Below are positions 1 through 8,571 of a DNA stretch of 64,000 nt, one piece after another (the first letter of the stretch is position 1; the number at the start of each line of letters is the position of its first letter). Source of the DNA: Limnochordia bacterium (GTDB taxonomy: Bacteria > Bacillota > Limnochordia > DUMW01); NCBI GenBank assembly GCA_023230925.1, contig JALNWK010000009.1:1-64000 (forward strand), given 5' to 3'. The notes under the pieces are model-generated. The model was not told the origin of the DNA. It did no database searches and saw only the letters and a program-made list of their open reading frames with translations. A program made the translations under genes and the position numbers.

Positions 1-202
1 AAATTAGCCGTAGTAATCCACGTCATTGTTCGAAACGGAAATCCCATTCTGAAAACAGAACAACTCTAAAACGGAGCACCTACCCTAAGTGTATACACAT
101 CCTGACTTTGACGGGGTCCTGGTGGACAAGCCTTTGGGTATTGCAGGAAATGAGAGGAATGACCATAATAGTAAGAGGACGCCCACGATGGGAGTAAATC
201 AA

Positions 203-1777
203 ATGTCAAATCGTCAAGTGGCAAGAAATGCCACTATTGTTATGATCGGTATTTTCATCAGTCGGGTACTGGGATTAGTGCGGGAGCGGGCAGTAGCCCA
301 GGTATTCGGCCGTACCCAGCAGACAGATGCCTATTTTGCCGCCTTCGGTATTCCTGACTTGATGTACTACTTGCTGGTGGGCGGAGCCCTATCTGCCGCC
401 TTTATCCCTGTCTTTACCTCCTATCTGGCCCAGGATGATGAAGAGACCGCCTGGCATGTGGCCAGTACCTTTATCACAGCCACTGTGATCTTATTATTGA
501 TCTTTACTGTTGTTGGTGAGATCTTTACACCCCAGTTAGCACCCCTTGTGGCCTACGATTACTCTGGAGAGCAGCTTGCTTTGCTAGTGCAGCTGATGAG
601 GATCGTATTTCCTGCGGTACTATTCACAGCACTGGCGGGTCTTGAAATGGGTGTACTGAATAGTTATCAGCATTTTACAGCACCGGTGGTCGGTCCCATT
701 CTATATAATCTAGGGATTATTGCCGGAGCATACGTTTTGGGTCCTAAGTACGGTGTGTTTGGCATGGCTGTCGGCTTGGTGGTGGGCGCCTTTGGCAATT
801 TCGCCATACAGCTACCGGTTTTACTGCGCTATACTAGGGCCTATCGACCTATCTTAGATTTACGACATCCTGGTATCCGTAAAATGGGGGCTTTGATGTT
901 GCCAGCTATGGTGGGGCTGTCGGTTAACCAGTTGAACCTCATGATTAGCCAAAACATTGCTTCTGGTCTAGCTGAAGGTAGCATTACAGCGTTGCGCCTG
1001 GCAAATCGCTTAATGCAGTTCCCCCTCGGGGTGTTTGCCATGGGTATTTCCACCGCTGTTTTTCCCTTACTAACGAGACTTGCAGCAACTAATGCCTACA
1101 AGGAGCTGAAGGAAACATACTCCCTGGGACTACGTACGGTACTGATCATTACGATTCCGGCAAGTCTTGGCTTACTAGTATTGGGGGAGCCGATTGTACG
1201 GTTCTTGTTTCAGACGGGTGAGTTCACGGTCGCGGATACCCAAGCCACTGCCTATGCCTTGTTCTTTTACGCACTAGCCCTGCCGGCCCTTTCTGGGATC
1301 CAGCTCACAAGCAGAATGTTCTATGCCCTATACGATACGAAAACGCCGGTTAAGATCGGGATCTTATCAGTAATCGTGAGCACTGCTTTAAGCCTCCTCT
1401 TCCTGAATTTCACCGGCCTTGACTATGGTGGTTTGGCCCTTGCCTTTTCCGTGGCAACAACGGTGAACTTTATAGTTTATATCTTGATCCTCCGCAAGAA
1501 GCTTGGTGGCATCGATGGGGGACGAATCCTCACAAGTGTAGTGAAGTCCTCACTGGCATCATTGGTGATGGGAGTTGTGGTGTATCTGTCCAGTAATCTG
1601 GTGGGTCAATGGGTATCCCTTGCTACGACCCGGGGTAGGTTACTGCAGATGGCGATACCTATGCTTATAGGTATCATCGTCTATGGTGTATTCTTACTCG
1701 CCTTCCGGATGGAAGAACTAGAGTTTCTCCTCAGTGCAGTTAAGGGCCGGAAGAAGCGACTTCCTGCAAAGGAGTAG
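203..1777 (+). CDS. murJ: Lipid II flippase MurJ (MviN family)
   Basis: Integral membrane flippase of the MOP superfamily that moves the peptidoglycan precursor lipid II to the outer face of the membrane. The protein (about 524 aa from this start) opens with the family-typical SRVLGLVRE segment and has about 14 hydrophobic segments to the end. The frame stays open upstream to 89, but ATG at 203 is preferred because GGGAG lies about 8 nt ahead and the typical MurJ N-terminus begins there; the upstream 38 residues are polar and unlike the family. ATG at 188 is an alternative. The gene stands alone: the next sequence downstream is gene-free and then a decayed insertion sequence. The family call is firm; the start is inference. 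Confidence 0.93.
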   Translation: MSNRQVARNATIVMIGIFISRVLGLVRERAVAQVFGRTQQTDAYFAAFGIPDLMYYLLVGGALSAAFIPVFTSYLAQDDEETAWHVASTFITATVILLLIFTVVGEIFTPQLAPLVAYDYSGEQLALLVQLMRIVFPAVLFTALAGLEMGVLNSYQHFTAPVVGPILYNLGIIAGAYVLGPKYGVFGMAVGLVVGAFGNFAIQLPVLLRYTRAYRPILDLRHPGIRKMGALMLPAMVGLSVNQLNLMISQNIASGLAEGSITALRLANRLMQFPLGVFAMGISTAVFPLLTRLAATNAYKELKETYSLGLRTVLIITIPASLGLLVLGEPIVRFLFQTGEFTVADTQATAYALFFYALALPALSGIQLTSRMFYALYDTKTPVKIGILSVIVSTALSLLFLNFTGLDYGGLALAFSVATTVNFIVYILILRKKLGGIDGGRILTSVVKSSLASLVMGVVVYLSSNLVGQWVSLATTRGRLLQMAIPMLIGIIVYGVFLLAFRMEELEFLLSAVKGRKKRLPAKE

Positions 1778-2203
1778 AGATTCCTGGACAGAGAGAACTA
1801 GTGGTTCTTGAAAGTCCCATCTTGGATTGATCAGCCAGGTTTTTAGGTTTATCGGACATGCATTGGTTATGTAATTGGGTCGAAACGACTAGTCTTATGA
1901 GCGCAACGATTTCTATGGTAGTATTCGGTAATCCGCCTCTTCCTTACATAGCGTCCGTCCACGCCTCAACGAAATAAGAAGGCCCACCGTTGTGCCCAGA
2001 TGGGTGCAGTGTTGTCGCGAAGTGTAAGCGTCTTTCGTAACCATAGCTTCAAGTCCTATATCGCTTAGAATTCAAAGAAGCGTGATTCAACAGGTATAGT
2101 GAGTCGTTCCCCTTTCGCCCGGAAACTTGGGCAAATACCTGGCATTTGCTACACCACCCTTATTCCGCTGAATAAGCGTGCAAATCGCCTGATTTTTTAG
2201 CAG
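1778..2203. other. Gene-free stretch between murJ and the IS remnant
   Basis: About 425 bases with stops in all frames, and no RNA gene, terminator or promoter that I can defend. Its distal part (from roughly 2140) may already belong to the insertion sequence. The sequence GCATTT at 2142-2147 faces an inverted AAATGC at 3870-3875 and is a tentative left end. No trace of the missing N-terminal half of the M60-like peptidase was recognised here. Confidence 0.5.
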
Positions 2204-3875
2204 TCAACTCGTTTCTGTAAAGAGGGTCGGTGACAACCCTAAACACCTCAGGATCTTAAGTTGACTATCGGTTAGAGGCTGTAACAGTTTGCGGACCACC
2301 TCTTTCTTGTGGATGATTCTGTTATGCGGTACAAAGTTGAAGATGCCCAGGATAGCCCTCAAGGTTGGCTGAGTCATCTTTACGCCACCGGGACCAATTA
2401 CCGTAGCTTCTTCTTGTTTCATCTCCCGCCGAACTACTCGTTCCACTACCGACAGAATCATCATGGTTATGAGAAGCATATACACCAGGGCTTCTATGCG
2501 GGATGGTTTTTTCAGGTAAAGCGAGTTAACAAAGTGTGGAGATTTTAACTGTTGGAACTTCTTTTCCACACTGCTCTGTGTTTTGTATTCGGTAAGGATC
2601 TGTTCTCCGCTAAGGCGTAAATCGTTAGTTGCCAAAACGAAGGTGCAATCACGTTTGACTAGTCTTTCTATGGCATCCTCGTCAGGGGTGTACTCCATGA
2701 CAAGTTGGTAAACATACTGCTTATCCGCTACGGGCTTGAGCCTTGGTCGACCTCGCCGTCGTTTCTCCTGGGGGACTACTTGGTGATACTCTAGTTTTGA
2801 TAGCTATTTGTGCAGAAGCAGTTCTATGTCCTTATTGGCATCGGATTCACAGGCAAACTCTCGTTTGGCATATTGCTTACTTAACTCTTCCAGCTTCTTC
2901 TGCTCTATTTCGGCCCTCTTCTCCCTGGTTTTACGTTTCCTTTCTTTGAGACTATGGGAGTAACACACGGCAAACTTCAAGGTAGTACCCCGGTATTCCC
3001 CAACATCATCTTGGATTTCATAGAAAACCTGCTTGCTTTGAGCGTTTTCCAAGGTAAACGGACGATAGCTGTTGGGGTGGTTCCATGCTTTGTCCAGTAG
3101 TTCTTGGGTAATGCTAACCGTTCCTGGCACTCTAGTAATGAAATTGATCCTTCTGTCTATTGCCTTCCTAATATTACCCTCGGTAAAGAAGGAGCTATCA
3201 GCTACGTAATAAAAGCTATCCATAGCTACTTCGTATTTGTCTAGAATTACAGGTACATCATCTAAAACGTCATTGTTGTAGGTCTTGTCATCGTAATTGA
3301 CTGACAGCACTTTGGCATCAACAATAACTCCATCTGCCGTACCAATCCCTATCTTAAGCTGGTTTTTGTCAGGTCTTTTGTCTTTCGAATGTCCGAAGGT
3401 AATAGAAATCACACCGATTCGTCCGTCTTCGCTTTCATATTCGCCCCACATTACCTTGGATGTGGTATCGTAGTTTAGACTGCGAATACTCAAGCCATAT
3501 TTCATGAACACATAGGTGGATATTGCACTAAAGATGGCCCGGGGATTACCCTCATCCATCTTGTCCAAGTAGTTGCCGAAACGATCGTCATGGAGTCCAG
3601 ATCCTTGTTCCTAAAATACTCATCAAGCAGATACAAAGGATGGTGATCATCACAAAGATTAATAAGCATAAGCTTTGCTACAGTGCCATAGGGAATGTCG
3701 GGTTTTCGGCCCCTAGTGGGTGTTAGTGCATCATCGATTATCTGCGGTATATTGAAGACCTCAACAACACCGGCGATAAACCGAGGTTTACCATTAGCGA
3801 ACGTTTGGACATCTAGATCCATTTCACCTAATACACTCAACCGGAAACGCCCCTTTTTACTAGTTTGTGAAATGC
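2142..3875 (-). mobile_element. Decayed IS1634-like insertion sequence
   Basis: An element of about 1.7 kb whose only gene is a broken DUF4277/IS1634-type transposase read on the minus strand. The ends are tentative. GCATTT (2142-2147) and AAATGC (3870-3875) are the only inverted core I could pair, and I see no convincing target-site duplication. Placing the right end near 3875 agrees with the plus-strand frame of the neighbouring peptidase fragment, which is open from 3871 onward and closed by a stop at 3868. The element therefore appears to sit inside, or at the new 5' edge of, that peptidase gene. Confidence 0.6.
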
Positions 3876-3933
3876 TTCTAGATGCCCCCAGTACTTTCCC
3901 CCCCTTACAATTAATGACATAATCTTCGATCAA
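2204..3933 (-). pseudogene. IS1634-family transposase, broken by a frameshift/deletion and an amber stop
   Basis: DDE transposase in three pieces on the minus strand. The N-terminal piece (3933-3502; likely native start ATG at 3822, giving MDLDVQTFANGKP) carries the family block CDDHHPLYLLDEYF. Near 3597 the frame shifts, and compared with family members as I recall them a short segment also seems missing: the second frame resumes with HDDRFGNYLDKMDEGNPR. The second piece carries TTSKVMWGEYE and FGHSKDKRPDK and runs into an in-frame TAG at 2804-2806. Translation past that stop continues in the same frame for 35 codons into the third piece (from 2698), which holds the C-terminal SSVEKKFQQLKSP and LYLKKPSRIEAL blocks. 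It therefore needs two independent lesions and is not active as it stands. An assembly error could mimic the frameshift but is less likely to create the stop as well. Confidence 0.85.
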
Positions 3934-3942
3934 TTCGATCGA

Positions 3943-5529
3943 TTGGATCTATATTCTATGCCGGTTCCATTCAGCGGAATATGGGATCAAGCATTCGCCC
4001 ATTTCAATAATCCGAATAGGGATTACAATGTGATCGACGACTTTTACCATAACCTTGTCATGTTTTGGCAACTGGATCTTGCATTTGGCGAAGACTTTTA
4101 CCCGGCCTTACACCGAGCGTACCGGGAAGTTCCGCAGTCCGAGCAACCTGCCACTGACCAAGAAAAGATACAGCAGTTCATTGTTACCGCGTCGGAGGTT
4201 GCCAATTATAACCTCACACCCTTCTTCGAGATGTGGGGTCTACACCCAACACGACAAATCAAGGAACAGATATCCCACTTACCACAACTTACACAACCGA
4301 TTTGGTGGTTAACCGACGATGGCCTTAAATTGCCTCCAGTTAGCCTACGACTGGGAAATGGTACTGAACGTCTCGATTTACTTACCGGGACACCTCTAAC
4401 CGATGTGACTACCGTTTGTATCGATGACCCAGATATCAAGCTGGAGAAGGTCACAGTGCTGATTGATGGAGAGGAACTTGATCAAAATGGGAGTATTCCT
4501 GCTTTGGTTACGCTTCGCCCTACAGAGCTCACCCAGGGCAATCATAATATCCGTGTGATCGCCGATGATAGTCAGGGTCGGCGGTATACCTCCACCGTCC
4601 ATTTTCTAATTGAGCATTTTGATCTAGTTGCACCAATCAGGACTGGGCGGGGAGCAGAACGTCTACGTGGACGGGTTACCATTGCTGTGGATCCCATTAT
4701 CCCGGCGAAGGATATTGTGAATGTAACCGCGAAGCTGAGGCCGGTCAGCTCAGAACCAAACGGTACGGATACCGCTTCGTCTGGTGAATACATCTTGTTT
4801 GATGCCACATTCCTACCGGTAAGGTTTCCTATTAATACTCTTGTATTCCCGGATGGACCCTATGACTTGGTCATCAGTGCCGAGACTATTGACGGAGTTG
4901 TTTCCGAAGTTGAGGAGCGAGTGCTCCTTGATAACTTTGAATTCGTAGAGGATCAGATCCTACCACCCCAGAATTTGGCGTGGTTTGGTATAAGGAATGC
5001 ACTGAAAACAGTACAGGAACCGGAAGGGTGGGCGTACGCAGGTGGTGATCCTGATATCTTCTTTGGAGATCAAGACCGTATTAGACGCGAGGGAACCGGT
5101 GCACAGCACCTTACCTGGCATGTCCCGAATATTTACCGATATGCATTAACCATATATGCCCAAAATTCGAGGATTAAAGATGATGTGCTCGTGCAAGTTT
5201 CCTCCGACGGAGAGCTCTGGACCACTCTAGACTATGCGATCGACGTGACACACCCCGAAGATAATGAGCAACCACTATGGTTGAAGCTCGATCTTACAGG
5301 CACGGTTCCAAGGGCTCTGCCTGCTGAGCTCCTTCGTGTTGTTTTCCGAGATGGTGAAATCCCAAAGGAGGCCCTGCAGCTTGGCTATGTGTATCTGGAA
5401 GGGGTTAAAGATCAAGCGATACTCGACTTTTTTGTTACGGAACACCTTAAGTCCGGTACCGAAGAATCGAGCGTATCCTTCCTGCTTATTAGCGAAGGTG
5501 AAGCAACGCAGAAGAACGATGTGGCCTAG
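3943..5529 (+). pseudogene. M60-like (enhancin-type) peptidase, 3' part only
   Basis: The first about 110 residues (NLVMFWQLDLAFGEDFYP, FIVTASEVANYNLTPFFEMWGL) match the region downstream of the catalytic motif in peptidase M60/enhancin-like proteins, which cleave mucin-type glycoproteins or act on the cell surface. The HExxH zinc motif that should precede it is absent. The remaining about 400 residues look like beta-sandwich modules, ending in a discoidin-like domain (LVQVSSDGELW, LRVVFRDGEI). The frame is open back to 3871, exactly where the decayed insertion sequence seems to end, so the 5' half was probably lost on IS insertion or later deletion. The nominal TTG start at 3943 has no ribosome binding site. 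A secreted enzyme without signal peptide or zinc site is unlikely to work. Confidence 0.7.
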
Positions 5530-6223
5530 GAAGGTGACCTAGAGTACAGACCTCAACCCTAAGCAAACAAGAAGAACCTACCTAAAAGGAGAGATTACTA
5601 GGAAAGCCGTTCCGTACAGGAGTGGCTTTCCTAGGATGTCCTCATATACGGGATAGATCTGCTTTGTTAGCTCCCATGACGTTCGACACAGAACCAGCAC
5701 ACTTCATATAATAGGAGAAACAAAAGAATACATCGCTGTTTGGCCAAAACGCGGTGTGGAGGGTATGTTGGTCAGAACAGCGACCAATGGTATAGTATGA
5801 GGGAGTAGTCAGGAGTGCTCTGTTCCTACTTAACCAAGACCAGGAAACATTGGAGATATCGAGAATCGCATTCACACAGGGATTAGCGGTTCTGTAGGTC
5901 ATGCCTGTAACCTGTTCCATGGTGTGACTGTGGACACACTGTAGTCTGAATGTACCTCAACTGTCTTAGTACCGAATGTCAATATAAGTATTGGGAGCGG
6001 TATTCCCCTTTACTTGCGCAGATGAAACGCTTTTGGGGATGTGCGGCGACTTATAGATAGCGTACCGTTTCCAATTGTGGTTGCTACCAACAACGGGCTA
6101 TGGGCAGGTGCTTGAAGGATATTCCGGTAGGGAATCCAGTTGGTGATGGGGACTGTACAAAGAAAACGTAACCTACATTGGTGCATTGTGTTGTTGGGCT
6201 CTTTAGCGTAGGGGTGAGGAACC
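5530..6223. other. Gene-free stretch, about 690 bases
   Basis: No plausible gene on either strand. The longest minus-strand frame (5920-5642) has no ribosome binding site and a Cys/Trp/Ser-rich composition unlike its neighbours. The only structure I see is the perfect 11-bp inverted repeat at 5598-5634 just after the peptidase fragment. The last about 20 bases hold the ribosome binding site of the next gene. Confidence 0.6.
5598..5634 (+). terminator. Perfect 11-bp inverted repeat, terminator-like stem
   Basis: CTAGGAAAGCC (5598-5608) pairs perfectly with GGCTTTCCTAG (5624-5634) across a 15-nt loop, about 70 bases after the peptidase fragment. There is no U-tract, so intrinsic termination is doubtful. 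It may be a Rho-dependent or processed 3' end, or the remnant of a mobile-element end. Confidence 0.4.
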
Positions 6224-6925
6224 ATGGGCAAACATGCAGACAAGGTTACACCCAGTGAGTTGTATCTGAGGCAAAGCAGGCCCTTGCTATGGGTCCGGGC
6301 ACTTGCGGACCTATTGACTTTGTCCCGTCTCATAGGGGGAGTTGCCCTAGCGCTGATGTCCTGGGAGAGGACAGTCAGCTCGCTGGGTAGACTGGTCAAA
6401 TACAACATGATCCTCTGGAGCACCGATATGCTCGATGGCAAGATCGCCCGTCGTTCACAGACGCCGCCCTCCTGGATTGGTGAGCGCGACGCGTGGATAG
6501 ATGCAATACTGACACTTGGTACCAGCATCGCCCTTACTCGTTCCGGGTATCTACCTGGCAAACTGGTCGCCGCATGGCTTGGTATTTGTCTAGTGTCTTA
6601 TGCTATTAGACCAGTTGCTACAATAGTGCTGGTTTTCATGTGTCCCCTGCAATTGACTCTGCCTGTATTGGCGTTTGTCCACCACTGTCCCGAAGTACGA
6701 ATGTACTTCATATGGGTGGCTGCAGTTGCCTTCTTCAGTCGAAAGAGGCTGAAATGGGTTATTGAGGTTTTTATTAACGGGCTTCCAGACCAGCAAAGGG
6801 AATGGGTATGGTCATGGCTACCTAGCTGGCTCAAGCTGACGCCAGAGGAGAGAGAGTTCTTCGCGGTGTCCCTGTCTCCAGATGCTGCATCCCACGCGGC
6901 GAGAGGAGCAAGACCACAATTGTAG
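6224..6925 (+). CDS. CDP-alcohol phosphatidyltransferase family protein
   Basis: A 233-aa membrane enzyme of the family that transfers a phosphatidyl group from CDP-diacylglycerol to an alcohol (glycerol phosphate, inositol, serine or similar). The signature is visible at about residues 68-93 as D-x2-DG-x2-AR, then, 12 residues later, D-x3-D. The conserved Gly of the usual DG-x2-AR-x8-G-x3-D-x3-D pattern is displaced by one place (ERD rather than three residues before the first Asp), though the spacing of the acidic metal ligands is kept. Several hydrophobic segments follow, with a hydrophilic tail. ATG at 6224 follows GGGGTGAGG. It stands alone between gene-free DNA, so context does not suggest a substrate. 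The family is likely; the specific product is unknown. Confidence 0.75.
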   Translation: MGKHADKVTPSELYLRQSRPLLWVRALADLLTLSRLIGGVALALMSWERTVSSLGRLVKYNMILWSTDMLDGKIARRSQTPPSWIGERDAWIDAILTLGTSIALTRSGYLPGKLVAAWLGICLVSYAIRPVATIVLVFMCPLQLTLPVLAFVHHCPEVRMYFIWVAAVAFFSRKRLKWVIEVFINGLPDQQREWVWSWLPSWLKLTPEEREFFAVSLSPDAASHAARGARPQL

Positions 6926-7089
6926 ACAGCTGGGCGCATTGATGTTCGCCGAAAGGAACGGGACATTGCCCTACTGTGAGCAGGCAGCTGCTTCTGTTTT
7001 TTCAGATCTAGTTTCCAGTCGTTTGGCCCCGACATTTGCCAGACTCTTCTCTGCTTCGAACGTCCGCTCTATGGACGAAACAGGAGTAT

Positions 7090-7525
7090 CTAGAAGTACA
7101 TCATAACCGATTCCTCAGAAGAAGTACGTTCATCATCTCCCCAACTAACACTTTGGAGCAAAACCACGTGCACCCGCACAACATTCTTGTATTCTTTACC
7201 CGTTGTTTGACTGGTGTAGTCCTCAACCCTCTCTACTTCCACAGGAATGGCTAATGACACGTATCGGTAATGAATCTCCGTAAGCTCTTCATGGAAGCGT
7301 TGAAACCCGTCTAGAGTCCAGTGTTCCTGCAAATCGGGATGCAAGTAATTGTGTGGTACAGTAATTCACTGTTTCTAGATTTGAAGAACGTATGCAGCGC
7401 TTCATTAAACTCACCCCGCCAGATTAGAACGTAATTCGCTGACCGTGACTCTACGCAACCATTCATGGCAAGATAGTAGGCAAGTTCAAAGGCTTCAGTC
7501 AGACGCCGGCGATTAAGTACCCCGA
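7090..7525 (-). pseudogene. Eroded coding remnant downstream of the solute-binding-protein fragment
   Basis: On the minus strand, coding-like sequence continues past the stop of the solute-binding fragment but in other frames. One frame (about 7550 to 7350) reads LLVGVLNRRRLTEAFELAYY and onward for about 60 residues. A second (7344-7090) reads an acidic 84-residue end with the block YRYVSLAIPVEVERVEDY. I cannot assign either to a family. Together they suggest a gene, or two, broken by frameshifts. They could instead be chance frames, although the amino-acid composition is protein-like. Confidence 0.35.
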
Positions 7526-7999
7526 CTAAGAGCCGGTTGACTGGTCTAGTGACATTGCAAGAAACACTTGTTTACCTTCCCAAACAGCAGGGTAACGACT
7601 GTTTGCTGCCGGTAACGTATTAATATCGATCCCCACCTGTTCAAATAAAGGTTCTAAATTCACAAAAGCATCAGTCTTCACAAGCTCAAGGGCATGCTCT
7701 TCTGTCATTATCACTACATCAGGCAAAAACTCCTCTCCAGCCATGATCAGTGTTACCAACTTGTTGCCAAAATTGTAAGATGCGGTTCTCTCCTCGATAG
7801 TCCCTCCGCATTCATTGGAAAAACTTTTGACCAGACTGCTTACGTTGCCTGACTGAAAACCCTCCATTATAAACACTAAATCGGGATCAGTATCGACAGC
7901 ATCCTCGTTACCGTCTGACCATATAGACCAGATCAGGCCTAGTACGATGGCCACAGCAACAAGTAGTATTACCCAGTCTCCTAGTCGTCGAATAGACAT
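7526..7999 (-). pseudogene. Truncated ABC-type extracellular solute-binding protein
   Basis: About 157 residues from ATG at 7999, which has a strong AAAGGAGGA site 6-12 nt upstream. It begins with an uncleaved-looking signal/anchor helix (residues 9-26, no lipobox Cys), then an Asp/Glu-rich linker and the first lobe of a sugar/solute-binding protein: extended VFIMEGF strand, NKLVTLIMAGEEFLPDVVIM, and DAFVNLEPLFEQVGID. Family members run to about 400 residues; here the frame ends at 7526 before the second lobe. No permease or ATPase genes lie nearby. The strong ribosome binding site suggests the gene was functional until recently. Loss of the C-terminal lobe makes binding activity unlikely. 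Confidence 0.55.
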
Positions 8000-8501
8000 G
8001 TCGGCTCCTCCTTTCCCATTGGATGCAGACAGTCGTGACAACAAACAACAAATTTATAAACCCGGCTGGGATAAGGTTGTAGAGCCTGACCCAATTCTCT
8101 TGACCTTGTTGGGTACGAACCCTACACTGGATTGTTCAAAGGCATCCTATGGCATGTTTTCCGTCGGTTTGGACAGCTAGGGCCATAGACCCACCCGAGG
8201 CTTGGGATGGCACCTCTTAAGGGGAAATGCATCGGCACAGTTTGCTCTAGCCAGATAGTCTCCCATGACAAGACTTAATGATCTCCGAATATAATTATCT
8301 TTTTCGACAAACAGATTTTATCTCCCTCCATATATTTGCAGATACCTGATCTCTCGCTCGTCAATACCTCTTTTACCTCCAACCATGGCAAGGCAAGACT
8401 ATCGTTGTCTTCGAGATGACTAGAACCGGGTGCACACCACGGTGCTAGCATACTCCAATTCCAATAATCCGCTGCAGCCTGAATTGGCCGCCTGTGACAT
8501 C
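8000..8501. other. Gene-free stretch between the solute-binding fragment and the lepA promoter
   Basis: About 500 bases with no convincing frame on either strand. A minus-strand frame at 8526-8275 lacks a ribosome binding site and resembles no family. The left end presumably carries the promoter of the minus-strand solute-binding gene, but I could not pick a -35/-10 pair I trust. Confidence 0.5.
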
Positions 8502-8531
8502 TTGCTTGCATTTGTGGCGAAAACATATAAT
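8502..8531 (+). promoter_or_regulatory. Predicted SigA-type promoter of the lepA operon
   Basis: TTGCTT (8502-8507) and a consensus TATAAT (8526-8531) are separated by 18 bp, about 40 bases ahead of lepA. It probably drives lepA-hemW. Confidence 0.6.
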
Positions 8532-8571
8532 AATATCTCTAGAGTTCTAATGTAGGAGTTGGTATTGGAGG

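Noticed and set aside
5642..5920. 92-aa minus-strand frame in the gap before the CDP-alcohol transferase
   Set aside because: No ribosome binding site, Cys/Trp/Ser-rich composition unlike neighbours, no family resemblance.
6010..6561. 183-aa minus-strand frame overlapping the CDP-alcohol transferase
   Set aside because: Antisense shadow of a gene with clear motifs; no start signal.
8275..8526. 83-aa minus-strand frame upstream of lepA
   Set aside because: No ribosome binding site, overlaps the lepA promoter, not protein-like at its N-terminus.
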